Source of the DNA: Bimuria novae-zelandiae CBS 107.79
Lineage: Eukaryota > Ascomycota > Dothideomycetes > Pleosporales > Didymosphaeriaceae
Assembly: GCA_010015655.1 (NCBI GenBank)
Contig: ML976687.1
Location: forward strand, 624,022 to 688,021
Length of the DNA stretch: 64,000 nt
Direction: 5' to 3'
The translations under genes were made by a program, and so were the position numbers. Positions 35,137 to 47,500 of this stretch are shown piece after piece (position 1 is the first letter of the stretch; each line of letters opens with the position of its first letter). Under the pieces are notes generated by a model. That model was not told the origin of the DNA. It was given only the letters and a program-made list of their open reading frames with translations, and made no database searches.

Positions 35137-36193
35137 ATCCAGGTAGTCTGAAAAGAGTTCTTGGCCTCCTGAGTAAAGCGCATGGAAGGCTACTAGGACG
35201 ACTCGAGTGTCTTCGCAATCCTGGATACCGATATCTACTGCTCGATTGGCTTCGTGTCTTGTTTTGCTTTCTGGATATCGCTACCAATTTCTGGGGTGAG
35301 AGCGTATCATTGCGATGCGGATGATACCTAGGTACCATAGGTATTACGGCGATTTTGTACTGCGTTGTGCCGTGGTTTGGAGGAGCTGTGAAGGACCCAA
35401 AAATTAATACCGTAGGTGTACAACATTGCTTGACGACCGGTTAATACGGTATATGAAAATTCTCTCGTGGTATCATTCATATGTAGTTCTGTGTTGCAGG
35501 CGTGGTCAGCGGCTGTGAGTACCCTAAGTACCATATAGGTAGGTACCATTGTTCGTCCGGGTTGGCTTGCTGCTTGTAACCGGTCTGTGGCAGGTGTGAG
35601 GCAATGCCTAAAATTTGATGGAAAACAATTTAGCGACACGATAGAAAGAAAATACCTCAGCTGTGATATCTGCTGGTGAAAGCAATATAATAACATCGTA
35701 TTCACAGAGAGTGGGCATGTAACTATTCCCAATATGGTTAGGCGGCGTGGCACTGGGAATGCAATTGCCTGTTTTCTCAGCCTTGCATGAGCGTCATTTA
35801 ACGTCCTCTAACGCTATCTTAGCAATCATCAGATACGACATGGAATCCTCCCAAGGTTCGTACGGAACTTGTCTCATCTTCGTGAACTCGGGCAAGACTT
35901 GATGCCCCGCTAGGCATCATGGGGAGTGTTTATGAACTGTTTGAACGTGTTAGTAGTAGGCTGACGCTCGTTTAGCAAAAGCCCGATCGTTAGTGTGAGA
36001 TTACTGTTGGGCAAATTTTGTTGATACGGTCAACTATGAGAATATTTGCATGTACTATCATCGCAAAGTGGGAGCCCAAAACGCAACGTACAACATGCCA
36101 AGGACTTACTTACAGAGTTCGGCCCAGCTTGGTTGATCGTGGTGCAGGTTTGCATAGAGGGTTGGGAAGAGATATTCCAGACCATACGCCGGT
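35137..36193. other. Intergenic region with TAGGTACC words
   Basis: About 1.06 kb without a recognised gene. Related words around taggtaccat occur several times (for example near 35328, 35528 and 35540). The composition becomes more AT-rich toward 36 kb. Confidence 0.5.
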
Positions 36194-37889
36194 ATGGCCT
36201 GTGTTGATAATATTGTTACAAATTTCACACAACGACGGCGTAAATCTATTGAAACTGGAGTTGAGCCCGTTAGGTTACTCCACGACTTACTCGCCTTCAC
36301 GCTGCCGAATGATCCTGCGGCTTCCTATGTTACTGCGAGACCGATACACACGGACATACGAGTAGACACTGTGCAAGACAAGTTACAATCGTGGCTAGAA
36401 TCATGTTCAAGTCATGACTGTTGCAGACAGACTACAGACGTACGACTTCCTACCCACGTCATCGAATTACATCCAAGCGGAGACCTCGAGCACGTTCGCC
36501 TGCTGGAATCGAATGGCCATCGAGGGCAGTACGCAACGCTATCGTACTGTTGGGGAGCGCCCTCTGATTCCATCTTGACCTCTGCAACTCGGCACCAATA
36601 TCTCAGCCAGATACCGTGGTCCAACATACCGCAGACGATCAAAGATGCGATTGTGGTGGCCAGAGCCGCCAGGATGCAGGATGTTTGGGTTGATGCGTTT
36701 TACATCCTTCAGGATTCCTAAAATGACAAGATACGTGAGATTGCCAACATGTGTGATATATATCACAACTCTACGGTTACTATTGTTGCAGCAAATCCGG
36801 ACGATGCATTCAAAGGATTCCTGGGCCAACGAGCTCATCACGGCACATTTAGCGTCCTTTCCGTATGGCTCGGGATAACTACGGTACCATATCACTGCAG
36901 TTCGCAGACGACCATGAGCGATAGAGGGCTGCAGAACCAATTCAGAAGCGAGCTTGGACATTGCAGGAGCAGGTTCTTGCCCAACGTGTATTGTATTTTG
37001 GCGACCGTTCCCTAGAATGGCGGTGCAGTGCTGAAAGAAGAGACCTCGATCCAGCTTCAATCTACTTGCAGGAGAGCGATTATGTTGGTGAAAGGAACCA
37101 TTGTTCCCTCTCTTCCATGCTGAGACCATTGCCACAAGGACGGGAATCTGCCTTAGAGGTATGGACGTAGCCAGTTGCCAACTATAGCCCCAGGGAAGCA
37201 AGTCTCGAGAGTGACAGGCTCCAGGCATTAGTGGCTGTAGCTCAAATGTTCTCGAACTTTCTCGGACCATGATATTACGCGGGATTATGGCATTCGACAT
37301 ACCTAAACAGCTGGACTGGCATAGAGAAAGAGGTGTCAAGCCGTCTAAGAGAAGTGGTAGCCACTGTGCGCGTACATGGTCTTGGGTGGCGTCGCCGGGA
37401 AGTTTCAGAAGAACAATAACTTCACCGGACTGAGGAGTCAAGGTTTTGAGCATCGAATGTACACTAGTTTCAGAAGAACTTCCCTATGGGGCAGTCAAGA
37501 ATGGATCCATCACCGTGGCGGGCAGATGCGCCTATGGATATTTACTTCCCGGGTGTCACTAGACACAATGGAAGCTAATTTCCGGCGGATGGGACTCGCC
37601 CAATATCTCTGTGGAAGTTGCAAAGGAGCGACTCGAACGGCGAACGGTTCGATGGAGGGATAGTGAAGATGTATATTGGGAGGTATTATTTGATACTGTC
37701 GAAGAAAGGGAGCCTAAAGCCGTCGTTTGTTTGTGTACTACGCCTGTCAATAATTGTTCTCAAGGTTTGATTCTGGAGGCAGTGACAGGGCAGATGGACA
37801 CCTTCAGGAATATAGGATACTTCTTGGGGGGTTGGTATGAGTCACGCGAAAATGAAAGATGGACGCAGACGAAGCTACGCATTATCTAG
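36194..37889 (+). pseudogene. Broken HET-domain (heterokaryon incompatibility-type) gene
   Basis: HET signatures are spread over three frames. The first frame (36194-36721) has QYATLSYCWGAPSDS, PQTIKDAIVVARAARMQDVWVDAFYILQDS and ends in TAA at 36719. After the stop the same frame goes on with IREIANMCDIYHNSTVTIVAA. The next block is in another frame: WTLQEQVLAQRVLYFGD and SLEWRC (about 36950-37170). The C-terminal part (about 37370-37889) shows SWVASPGSF, then YGAVKNGSITVAGR, and last ILEAVTGQMDTFRNIGYF in a further frame. At least one nonsense change and two or three frameshifts are needed, so no full product can be made. Intact HET proteins trigger cell death after fusion with a non-self strain. 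The true start may lie upstream of the ATG used here. Confidence 0.87.
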
Positions 37890-40722
37890 GCGTCTAGATT
37901 TGCGGGATGGGAACGCAAAGCAGAGAACACCAGACGGCAACAGTGCGCTGGGCATTTTATATCTTCGTTGAGAGTTGTTTCGGTTACGTAAAGCTCTATT
38001 TTCTCTCGGTCAGGCGTGGAAACGCTCATGCCGTAGTTCGGTGTTCCAAGAAGTCTTCACAACCTTACCGCATTTCACCAGTCTAGCATCCAAGCATCTA
38101 CCCAGGTTGCGACATTAACACCTCCGAGACTATCTTTGTTCTGAGTCCACGAACGGAACCAATATACTCACTCAAGTAAGCTAGGAAGCTAAGCTTATAG
38201 TTGCCTCCCAATTGTAAGTACAATCCTACGGAGGGACCTATCTTTAAAACATAACAAATAAGGTAGATTAGCGAAGCTATTATCTATAGCATCTCTATAT
38301 TAACAGTTAGAGGTTCAAAAAGGCTGAAAAATCAATCTACGACAGAGTGAAATGAATTGCTGTAGTCTTCCATGCCACTGCCAGAGAAGCCAGTCCCAGC
38401 GCTTGTTGAGCATTTTAACGCATCGTAAACGAGCATAAAAGGCAATTTCTTTGTGCCAGACAAGTTGGCTCTCCTCGCGCTTAGCCGGATTTTCGTGCAT
38501 CTCTGCGTTGGCTCTGGCGATAGGTACAACCCCACTAGGTTCGTAGCCCTCACTACGTACAGGCGCAGCGTCCGTCTTCGGGGCCTCGACTGTTGTACTG
38601 TCAACTCAAGGGAAACTTGGGAGGAGCACATACATTGTTCTACACACAGCGGCTTACCGGTATCGACCCCATGCTGCACTATCCACGACCGCGGGACGCG
38701 CCACTTTACCGAAGCTAATACCACATAGCAATATCCCTGTCCGGAACAATTGCCTCTCGAGACGACGCCACAGAGTGGACGACACGGAACTCGCCACGGA
38801 ATCCACTTCGGCCCTGTGGTGTCCTCTGTCGACGAGGTCGAGCGGAGAAGCAGCAGACAATCGCTCAGTCTAGATGCCGCCGAGGCATACACAAGTCCCT
38901 GTCCGGGACGCTGCACAGGCCGATAGATTCTCTAACCTGCTAGAAGGAGCGCCAGTCCATGTCCAGGAATCCGGCTGTCGCTGTGTTCAACAGCAGGAGC
39001 TGTTAACTTGAAGGCGTTGTTCGCAAAATTAATGTACAAGTTTTGTTCGGCAATTGACGCAGTTGCGGAGTAGAGCGAAGGCGCGACGGTAGTGGAAGCC
39101 TAGAGAAGAATAACGCACTAGAGTGTTTGCTGACACGTGCAAGACGCGTTAACGCGTCGGCTGGAAGATTCCATTGAGTACTAGGGTAAGACACCGTGAC
39201 TTTTGACGCCACTTTAGCGAGGCGGCGATTTCTTGCTTCACATCGCCGTCAATCTCTGATCGCTTTCGCTGCAGGCGCAGACATAGAGTTCATGGAAAAT
39301 AAGTATGCCAGAACTATCGGAGTTCAAGCGGCGGATAAAGGTCCAGTATGTGCCCTTGCATTGTTTGGACCTGTTGTACTGACCGCGATGTAAGATAATT
39401 GCCCTCTGGCTACTGGCATAATTCTGACGAGGGCCTATCTTGACAACAAAGCGATCCAGATCGTTTGTGGATGCCATCATTTCCCGCGTGTGTACCTCCA
39501 AATTCAGATGTCTAGAGGTAAAAGGTTGGCTCAGCCCCCCCGCTAACCTTAAACATTTCTAATTCGTACTGTCCCAATGCTCTGTGTTAATCCAGGATAG
39601 ATTATTGTCAGTGCTTCGCAAGCTTCTTCAAGCAGCGGTGAACCGCGTAAAACGAACTCAAATTTTGTCAAGCAGCGGTGAACCGCGTAAAACGAACTCA
39701 AATTTTGTCAAACAGCTTGGAATGATAACCCTTGTGTGGATATATTATATATTTATGCTCTCAAAAAAAATCCAATGTGTACCCGAGCCCGACAAAGTGA
39801 CATCCCCATAGTCCGCCCGTGAAAAAAAAGCAAGTAAAGCCGCCAAGCCAAATCCCTAATTTGGATCAACTATTAACATGTAGCCTGGGGGAAGGTATTC
39901 TTGTTACGCGCTTAGTTCAGATTCATCCTCTGGCAACGTTCCTATGACCATATTCTTGCCGGTCGCTTTATCGCGTTCTGCGTGATAGTTGCTCAATCGT
40001 TCGCTACTGATTTGTCTGATTTCGCCGAATATACCCTAATGCCGCTCAAGCACACACCGAGATAGGTCGTGATGCGTCTTCAACTTACACGAGCGGGGAC
40101 CACCGGCGAACTTGTACCGATCTTGGAGAGCGTCAGTGACTAGAGTCTCGATTTAGGATCTGGCCAAGAGAGATCAGACTGACCTTCCATGCTCTGGAAT
40201 TCCAGCGAGATCCTGGTAAGATTGTGCCAGTCTGCGTCCGATGGGGTCGTCCTTTGATTCATGCCCGGCGCGGCGACGTTCCAACTGGTCAGGTCTTGGT
40301 CCGCATCCCACCGCTGGGCCAACAACTCTTTAGAGCCTTTCGACCGCTCGATGCAACTGACATTACATTTGCTGTTCGCTGTCCTGTATTTACAGCGTTG
40401 TCGCTCCACGCTGGTCAGGTCGTCGATTTAAATAGCAACCAAGGCCAGCTTCGCCATTTTGTCCTAACATGAAATGACCAAGTCAGCAAAGTCCTTACAG
40501 ATCGATTTGCTTGGATCGTTTCCTGGTGGAATTCATGCTGTTGGCCGCAGCATAGATTCGGTCACCCCGCCCGCGTATTTCTTGTAGTTTTACGTACCTT
40601 GCTCTTTAGGAAGATAACAAGCAAAGGTTTCTTTGGCTTCTCGTGAAGACGTGCTTTCCCTTTCCCGGTATCAACCGTAGAAACAGAGGTAACACTGCGG
40701 TGAGAGGTGCCGCTTGCGCTAG
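37890..40722. other. Gene-free stretch between two pseudogenes
   Basis: About 2.8 kb. It has AT-rich patches (38170-38340), a 40-bp perfect tandem duplication (39631-39710) and the word ccctgtccgg at about 38732 and 38894. A 194-codon minus-strand frame (38332-38916) lacks motifs and is not called. Confidence 0.5.
39631..39710. repeat. Perfect 40-bp tandem duplication
   Basis: Two identical 40-bp copies, 39631-39670 and 39671-39710, each start agcagcggtgaaccgcg and end aattttgtca. Confidence 0.95.
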
Positions 40723-43126
40723 TCATGATGCTTGCACTTCGATTTCTTGAGTATATTGACGATGACAGCAGCTTCAATTCGGTTATCTTCGAGATTTTAC
40801 TAGAGAACATCTCGAACAGTATTATAACAAAGGCACCCGAAGAGCGATTTCGCTTAGGATACTGGACCGTCGTTGGACTCATCGTGAATCGAGTTATAGG
40901 TTCGAAATTCTCATTAACATGCGTGAATAATTCTGACCAGACTTCAGGTACCGGCATCTTCGATTCGCCGACCACTATCATGATAGGGACTAGTAGCACC
41001 GGTGTAACGCTACTGTTCTGGGCTGCGGGTGCTGTGTACACAATTGCTGGTGCCTACTTGTCCGTCGAATTTGGTCTGACGACGCCACGACACAAGTTTG
41101 AAGGAATGAAACAAGGTATTCCGAGAAGTGGGGAGACCCTGAACTATGTATGACAATGTTCGGATAACTCTGATCTTCTCATAAAGCTTACAGACGGTCA
41201 GCCTCAATATGTACTGCCCTGGCCGGCGTATCGTCATCGAACAGTCCTCCTCATCACCTGCATGTATGCTGCAGCGTATATTGTCCTAGGAAATATGGCT
41301 GGCAACTATTTGATCTTTGGAATTCGCATACTCGAGGCAGCTAATAAACCCCTGACAAATTCAGAGGTAAGAGAACTAGCAGTTGCAGCAGCGACCTTTG
41401 GCTGCGCCATTCACACTTTCTCGCGACGAGGAGGCATATGGCTCGGCAACGTCCTGGCGATAGTAAAAGTATGTATGCTACTCATGATGGTTATTATTAG
41501 CATGCGTGCCTGGGGAGGAGTATTTGGCGTACCAAACGTCGTGGAACAAAATCTAGCTGCACAGAATTCCTTCGCGAAACCGTCCAAGGACCCGTACGTC
41601 TACGCCAAAGCCTTCCTATGCATGATATTCGCTTGGAGTGGTTTCGACCAACCTAACTCTGTGAGGATAATCCAGACACTGAAATGTGTTCTAGCTGACC
41701 AGTTCAGGTTCTGGGCGAAGTTGGACGACTCCGCAAAAAAGTTCACTCGGGCCGTGTCGATTGGCGTATCAATACTTTATATGTTGGTCAACATCTCATA
41801 CGTAAGCCACCAGACTTGTCAACAATCAAGCCAATCAAGCCGGTCTAGCCTAATATGGTAATTCACTAGCTCGTGTAGGTTAAGATGTTACCAAATTTGG
41901 CTAGATCGGCTTGATTGGCTTGATTGTTGACAAGTCTGTAAGCCACTTCTTCGTGTAGCATCAAGCCACCAATTACTCACGCTGACAAGATGATCGTTGC
42001 CCCAAAAGAGGAACAAACCAAGGCCGGGGGTAACGTCGCACTTGCATCTTGCGAGCGAACTCTGGGGACCGTCTCCAAGGATAAGTTGCTCCCCAACCGT
42101 ATTCGGTCTGCCTTTATGGCTATTTCAAGCCTCAGCAACATAGTCGTCATGAATTTCTTAGCTGCTAGAGGTGCGTCCTTTTTCGCCATGGCAATGATAT
42201 CGCTGATCATGCCCAGTGAAACAAGAGATTGTGAAAGAAGGCATTATTCCCTGGCCAAAGTTTTTCGGCGAGACCAAAAAACCTCTCGTTCGGTAGATTT
42301 CTAAATCGTATTCAAAAGAACCAAGATTAGCTATTGGGCAGGAACATGCGTTGGCTATTTGTGACGGTTCAGTATAGAAGCTTGGGCCACCCGTGTACGT
42401 GCGACCAGTGCACGTGATCCACACGATATAGCTCCATAGAGTAGCTTCTCAATCAAAACAACGGTTGCCTCAATACTCTTTTTCGACGTTACACTATTCA
42501 AGCTCCCTTCGATGAGTCCCCAAGAACATTCTCAAACGCCCTTCGGAGCCTTGTTTCTTCATTGGTTCTTTACGGTACTGCTGATTGCCGTAACTAGTCA
42601 TCTTACGCCCACGGGCACTTACACGCTTCTGGTGGACCTGTACGCTTACACCGTCGTTTCGGTTTTTGGATTTGTTGTCGGGATTGGCATGCTGAGACTA
42701 CGCCTTAGCAAGACCAAAAGCTGGGCAACGAAGTCACCCTTTTGGCCAATTTTAAGCATCATCAGCGCCTTGATCTTCGCTTTAGGCAGCGGTTGCCCCA
42801 TGGAGGCGTCGTGGATACCTCCCAGCAGCGAATATATCAAAAAGACACCCTCAGCGGTGGCATGGTCTACCACGCCTGTTATTGCCTGAAGTGTTCTTGG
42901 TTTTGGAGTGGTTTGGTACCTGGGGTTCAGAATCTACGCCTGGAGACGAGCGCGGACGGGTGGTGTCGAGTTCCAGGTACAAAAGGTCCCCGAGTTCGAC
43001 AGGGATCCTCCATCTAACGGTCCACCTGTTCAAGTCCACGAGACAGTGTTCTTGGCATGGGTAGCCAAGGAGAACGAATCGACAGATGTGGAGATGGAAG
43101 AGAGAAGATCGATGGAAAGCTTTTAG
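40723..43126 (+). pseudogene. Amino-acid permease (APC superfamily, Mup1-like), decayed
   Basis: Exons can be traced at about 40723-40899, 40948-41148, 41202-41660, 41708-41801, 41990-42169, 42217-42292 and about 42512-43126. Family segments in order are YWTVVGLIVNRVIGTGIFDSP, EFGLTTPRHKFEGMKQGIPRSGE, YIVLGNMAGNYLIFGIRILEA, WLGNVLAIVKVCMLLMMVI, AKAFLCMIFAWSGFDQPNSV, ISSLSNIVVMNFLAAR, VKQEIVKEGIIPWPKFF, TPFGALFLHWFFTVLLI and VVWYLGFRIYAWRRAR. The order matches fungal methionine-type permeases, plasma-membrane proteins with about 12 helices. Two lesions are visible: a frameshift in or near the A-run at 41735-41741, and TGA at 42887-42889 just before the last helix. The first intron donor (GTTCGA) is weak. 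A MITE lies inside the fourth intron. The N-terminal sequence is unlike the usual soluble tail, so the start is uncertain. Confidence 0.82.
41811..41938. mobile_element. 128-bp hAT-type MITE inside a permease intron
   Basis: The two ends are inverted copies of each other over at least 40 bp with few mismatches, starting cagacttgtcaacaatcaag. Outside them stands a perfect 8-bp direct repeat, taagccac, at 41803-41810 and 41939-41946. Eight base pairs is the target duplication length of hAT elements. Subtracting the MITE plus one duplication (136 bp) from the 188-nt intron leaves 52 nt, the usual intron size in this window. Its end sequence closely matches that of the large hAT element at 43912-52637. 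Confidence 0.93.
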
Positions 43127-43903
43127 GGTCCTGTCCCACTGTGTCCAGTTTTTGCTCTCCAAAAAAAAGTGCAACAACTTCGGGAGATTTAGGCCCAAGA
43201 GTTCTGTACTGATAGCTTCCTATGTACTTACGGCGAGATTTGGCTTTAAACCGTACACCTACGTTGCAGTCGTTCCATACTTCAATCCCAGCGTCTTAAA
43301 TGCTCACACGTGCGCAAGCGTTCATACTGCTGTCCCTGCCCCTGCTTCTATATCCCTTTGCAAGCCCACTATACCATGTGTGGCAGAATCTCTTTTGGAT
43401 TGAACAATGTTTACCGCGGAAGGGGGAAGATATTGAAGCTCAACAAGCAGTCGAACGAAATCCATAGTCTATTCCTGGCATCGACGATTCGTTGTCTGAA
43501 CTCGTTAGCACACGACCATAACCCTATCACGTGTTTCTATGAATTTCTTACATCATTGACTGGAGCTAAAAAGTTTTCGGCTTTTCGGGGTGGCGGAATT
43601 CTTGCAGCCCCCTTTTCCAGATCACTCGGGTATATCGTCCTGCGCTGTTCCTCCGGTCCAGTCGTGTACATATTGCGAGTTGATCTCCCCGATCTGTATC
43701 ATTTCCTTACATCTATCGTCCACGGTCGGATCGTAGTTGCGATCAAACTCAAAACGGAACCCTTCCATTGGTAACCCGACCACATGTATCCTTGTGCCTT
43801 TAGCGTGGTTGGCATACAGAACCCATATTGTGAAGTGAGCGCGCTGCCGAGAACTTTGGCGGAAAGATATCAAGTACGCAGCCCGGGTTGACATGCTGGT
43901 CGT
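43127..43903. other. Spacer between permease pseudogene and hAT element
   Basis: About 780 bp with normal base composition up to the hAT target site. No gene is recognised; frames near 43310-43774 and minus 43622-43930 have no motifs. Confidence 0.5.
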
Positions 43904-44176
43904 CAAGCTTGCACACTTGTCAAAAATCAAGTATACTTGCGAATCTGACTTTTTCAGTTAATAAATTTATAAGTCTCTTAAATTAAGTCTCCCTATTTAG
44001 ATTTAGGAGTAATTTAAGTCTTAATAAAAAACTTAATTTATAAACTTAGTAGATTTAATTAGCTCTAAATACTAGGTTATTAGTAGTTAAATTAGTATTA
44101 TAATTAGCTAATATTACGTTAGCACTAGCTTAAGGGGCTTTAAATATTTTACTTAGCTATCTTATGTTTACCTAAC

Positions 44177-44401
44177 TGTCAGATTTGATAGTGTTCTGTC
44201 ACTTTGAGATAATGCAATGATGAGAATTTGATGGATGTGATGATTGATTAATGATGTTCGTGTTCTGTCTGTGTCTGGAATGCAGATGTGTGCGAGGCTC
44301 CAAATAAGTGCCGCTGCAGCGCTAGCCCTATTTAGAATAGTACAAAAGAGAGAGTGCTCCAGCCTCATATCCACAACGGATAGAGGCCATATAATCGGAC
44401 A
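44177..44401 (-). repeat. Copia long terminal repeat (3' LTR by element orientation)
   Basis: A 225-bp repeat with terminal TGTC...GACA, paired with 49277-49501. The 5-bp target duplication CTAAC is at 44172-44176. Just inside lies a purine-rich tract on the minus strand (gctgagggggtgt, complement of about 44402-44414), the expected polypurine tract next to the 3' LTR. Confidence 0.92.
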
Positions 44402-44567
44402 CACCCCCTCAGCTTGGGCTTATCCTCAAGCTGGACCTTCGCATTATTTATCTATCTATTATTCTAACTTAAAGGCCTCTATCCTCTGCTATAGATCCTG
44501 CAAGGCAACCTCTTAATTAGTAATCTTATCTAATATATCTTTAAGTCCCAGCTTATTTAGAAACTTG

Positions 44568-47500
44568 CTCTATTTATTCACTAGCAGGGCCTTTGTAAGT
44601 CCATCTGCAACCATGTCCTCTAAGCGTTAATAGTCTACCTTAATTTTCCCAAGTGTGACTTCTTGTCTTAGCTAGTAATTGTAAATATCTATATAGCGGA
44701 GCTTAGTCTGCAGCTTTGCGATCTCTTTAGTAACTAGGCGAATAATTTGTTAATTATTATAGTTAATTATAATTAGGTAATTGCTTATAGCGATCTAGAG
44801 CTCCTAAAGTAATTATAAAGTAAAGATAGCCTCCTTAGCCACTTATAAAAGCGCTAGAAGTTCGGCCTTTATTATTAATATAGTAACTGTATCTTGCTTG
44901 CTTGCTTTCCAGGCAATTAGGCCGCTAAATAGCTTAATAATGTATCCTTATAAACTCTTATAATTAAGTGTATTATCTGTAAAGGATGCGTTGCTTGCTA
45001 CTTCTAGAGTATCTACACCCCTAAGCTAAAGACTTAGTAATTTAGTATTAGCAAAATAGAGGAGAACTTAGTTAGTAGCCACTTAATGCTCTTCGCTTAG
45101 GTTAGATAAGAATCGTAATAATCTAGAGCTTGCAAAGGCGATATCTAGTCGAGTTGTAACTATAGTATAGAGAATTAATCCGACTTTACGCTGGTATCGA
45201 TTAATCTCACCCTTACTAGCTAGTCCTGTTCTTAGGAGTAATTTAATTAAACCTATCGGGGTATTGTAGCAAATCTTATAGTAATTGATAAGGCGCGATA
45301 TTTTGTCAATGTATAATGCTTATAAAAGCCAGATCTTTCTATTTAAGCGGTCCTTAATAATTTTAATTCCTAGAAACCATTACAGGTCTTTCCCGCTAGT
45401 AAGGGTAAATTTAGTTCTTATCTCTTTAATAGCTGCTTTTACTGTAGACTCGTGATTCTTCTAATAGGCAATAATAAGATTATCTACATAGAAGAAGATA
45501 ATAATGCCGTCCTTAATAAGGCAGCATGGCTCGTAGGGCACTGTTTTAAAGCTAATATCACGGAGCGTTAATGTAAACTCTCTTTACCAGAGTAGTGGAG
45601 ATATGCGCAGTCTATACAGTGCTTTATGTAGTTTAAGGACTATGCCTGCTCGCGAGTATCCGCGGGGCATTCTCATATAGATTTCTCTGTCCAGCTTTAC
45701 GTGAATAAACGCGTTCGTAACGTCATATTAGATAAGCTCTAGGTCGAACCAAGCTATAATCGCTATAAGCATGTAAAAGGATTATCCTATAAGTATTATA
45801 GCGTAGGTTTCTTGCGAGGTTAGGTACTGCTATTAATTACCCCGCACCACTAGCCTTGCCTTATACTTTTATAGTTAATAGTGTTTGTTAAACTTATAGG
45901 TATATACCCACATGCAGTCGAGGATTTAATAGCCTACTATCTTTACTAAAGCTACTGCGACCTCGCTCCAAGACTTTATTTCCTTATGGCTCTGTAGATG
46001 GGAACGTTCTGCTTCCTTCTATATATTATAAAGAGGGTGATCTTCGAGCTTGCTTTAGCATGTAAGTAGCTCTAGAAGCACGCTTTAATATAGCTTCTTA
46101 CCTAATATAATTATTTGTTAAAGCTGCGCCTTATTAAGAACCTTGCCTTCGTATTTACTATTACTACTAGCTTTAGTGCCTGCTATAAAGGCTGCGGCCC
46201 ATGCGCTTATTTGCAACTACCCTATTTATAACTCTTAGGGTAGTCTAGCTTAATCGCCTCCTGCTATTAGTTATGCAAGGAGTGTTACTAGTAGCGGTGT
46301 TAATAAAGGCGTTAAATAATTGTACCTAGCTCTCCTGCCTTAATTATACTTAGGAGCGCTTTTAACCTCTTCCTCTAGCGCTTTACTAATTGTCTTATCC
46401 TTAAAAAAGGACTTAGTAGCTTGCTCTTGTTAAGGTAAAGAAGGTAGCTTTACTAATCGCACCTAGGCCGCTATTTCTTCTAATATATTATGCATAAGGT
46501 TGTTCACCAGGTCTTTAGTTTTGCCTAAGAACATAGTATCCTCGTCGAAAATTATATCGCGAGTACTAATTATCTTTGCTAGAGAGGGAATCCATATTCT
46601 CTAGATGTTAGTTAATTTATAGCCAACTAAATAACTTATCTATACTTTAGGATCTAGTCGCTAGAGCTTGCTTTTGCCACGTTTAGTGTTATTAGTTATA
46701 GTAAAGGTCTTGCAGCTATAGGCTTTTAAGTAAGCTTAATTAGGCTTCTTTAGTTAGGTGATAATACTATTCTAAAAGGCTACTGTTGTAAAGAACACTT
46801 TATATAGAGATCGCTATTGATTAGCGTAGTTTAGCGTTTAATTATACAGGTAGACTGCGGCTCGGGTAATCTTAGGCCACATTTACTAAGATAGGTTAGA
46901 GTTAAGTCGCATCGCGCGCGCTTTCTCCTTAATTACACCCCTTAAGTGTTTAGCTCCTCTATTTTATGCTTAAGTATCTAGTGCTAAAGGCTTAATCTTA
47001 ATACCTTGCGCTAAGCACCACTTCTTAACATCTACCTTAATAAAGAAGATCTTGTTATTAGATTTAATTACTTTCACTATAATATTATATTATACTTTTA
47101 TAAACTATATAAAGGTGCTAAGTAATTTAATAATTAAGCGTGCTAGGCGGTTATCCTTAAAGTAGTAGTCCTATACAAAGCTAGAGAACTAGTTAGTAAT
47201 TAGCATTTAGCTCTTCTCTCTTATTAAGCTATCTGCTTCGTAGTCGTGAAAGTCTATTACGACTCGCTCGCCAGGGCCTTCAGTTCGCTCCCTAGCTTGC
47301 CGGCGTATTTGCCATTTTAGTTTTACTTTACCGCAGGCGTCACATTTGACCGTAAGGAGGCCTTTAATCCTCACTTCCTTAGATTACTACACGAGGTGTT
47401 CGAGGGCCTAAGGGCCTAAATAGCCTAATTATTAGTGCCAGGTCCACGCGTTTACCTTTTACGGTCTTTATTTAGTGCGTGTATTAGTCTTGTAAGTAGC

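Noticed and set aside
34539..35183. 214-codon minus-strand frame with acidic and Pro-rich text
   Set aside because: It is antisense to the spliced secreted-protein gene, whose three exons join in frame.
36194..37889. Intact HET gene with introns over the lesions
   Set aside because: The TAA at 36719 sits inside a conserved block and no consensus intron would remove it while keeping both sides in frame.
38332..38916. 194-codon minus-strand frame between the pseudogenes
   Set aside because: No conserved motif; likely chance frame in GC-balanced DNA.
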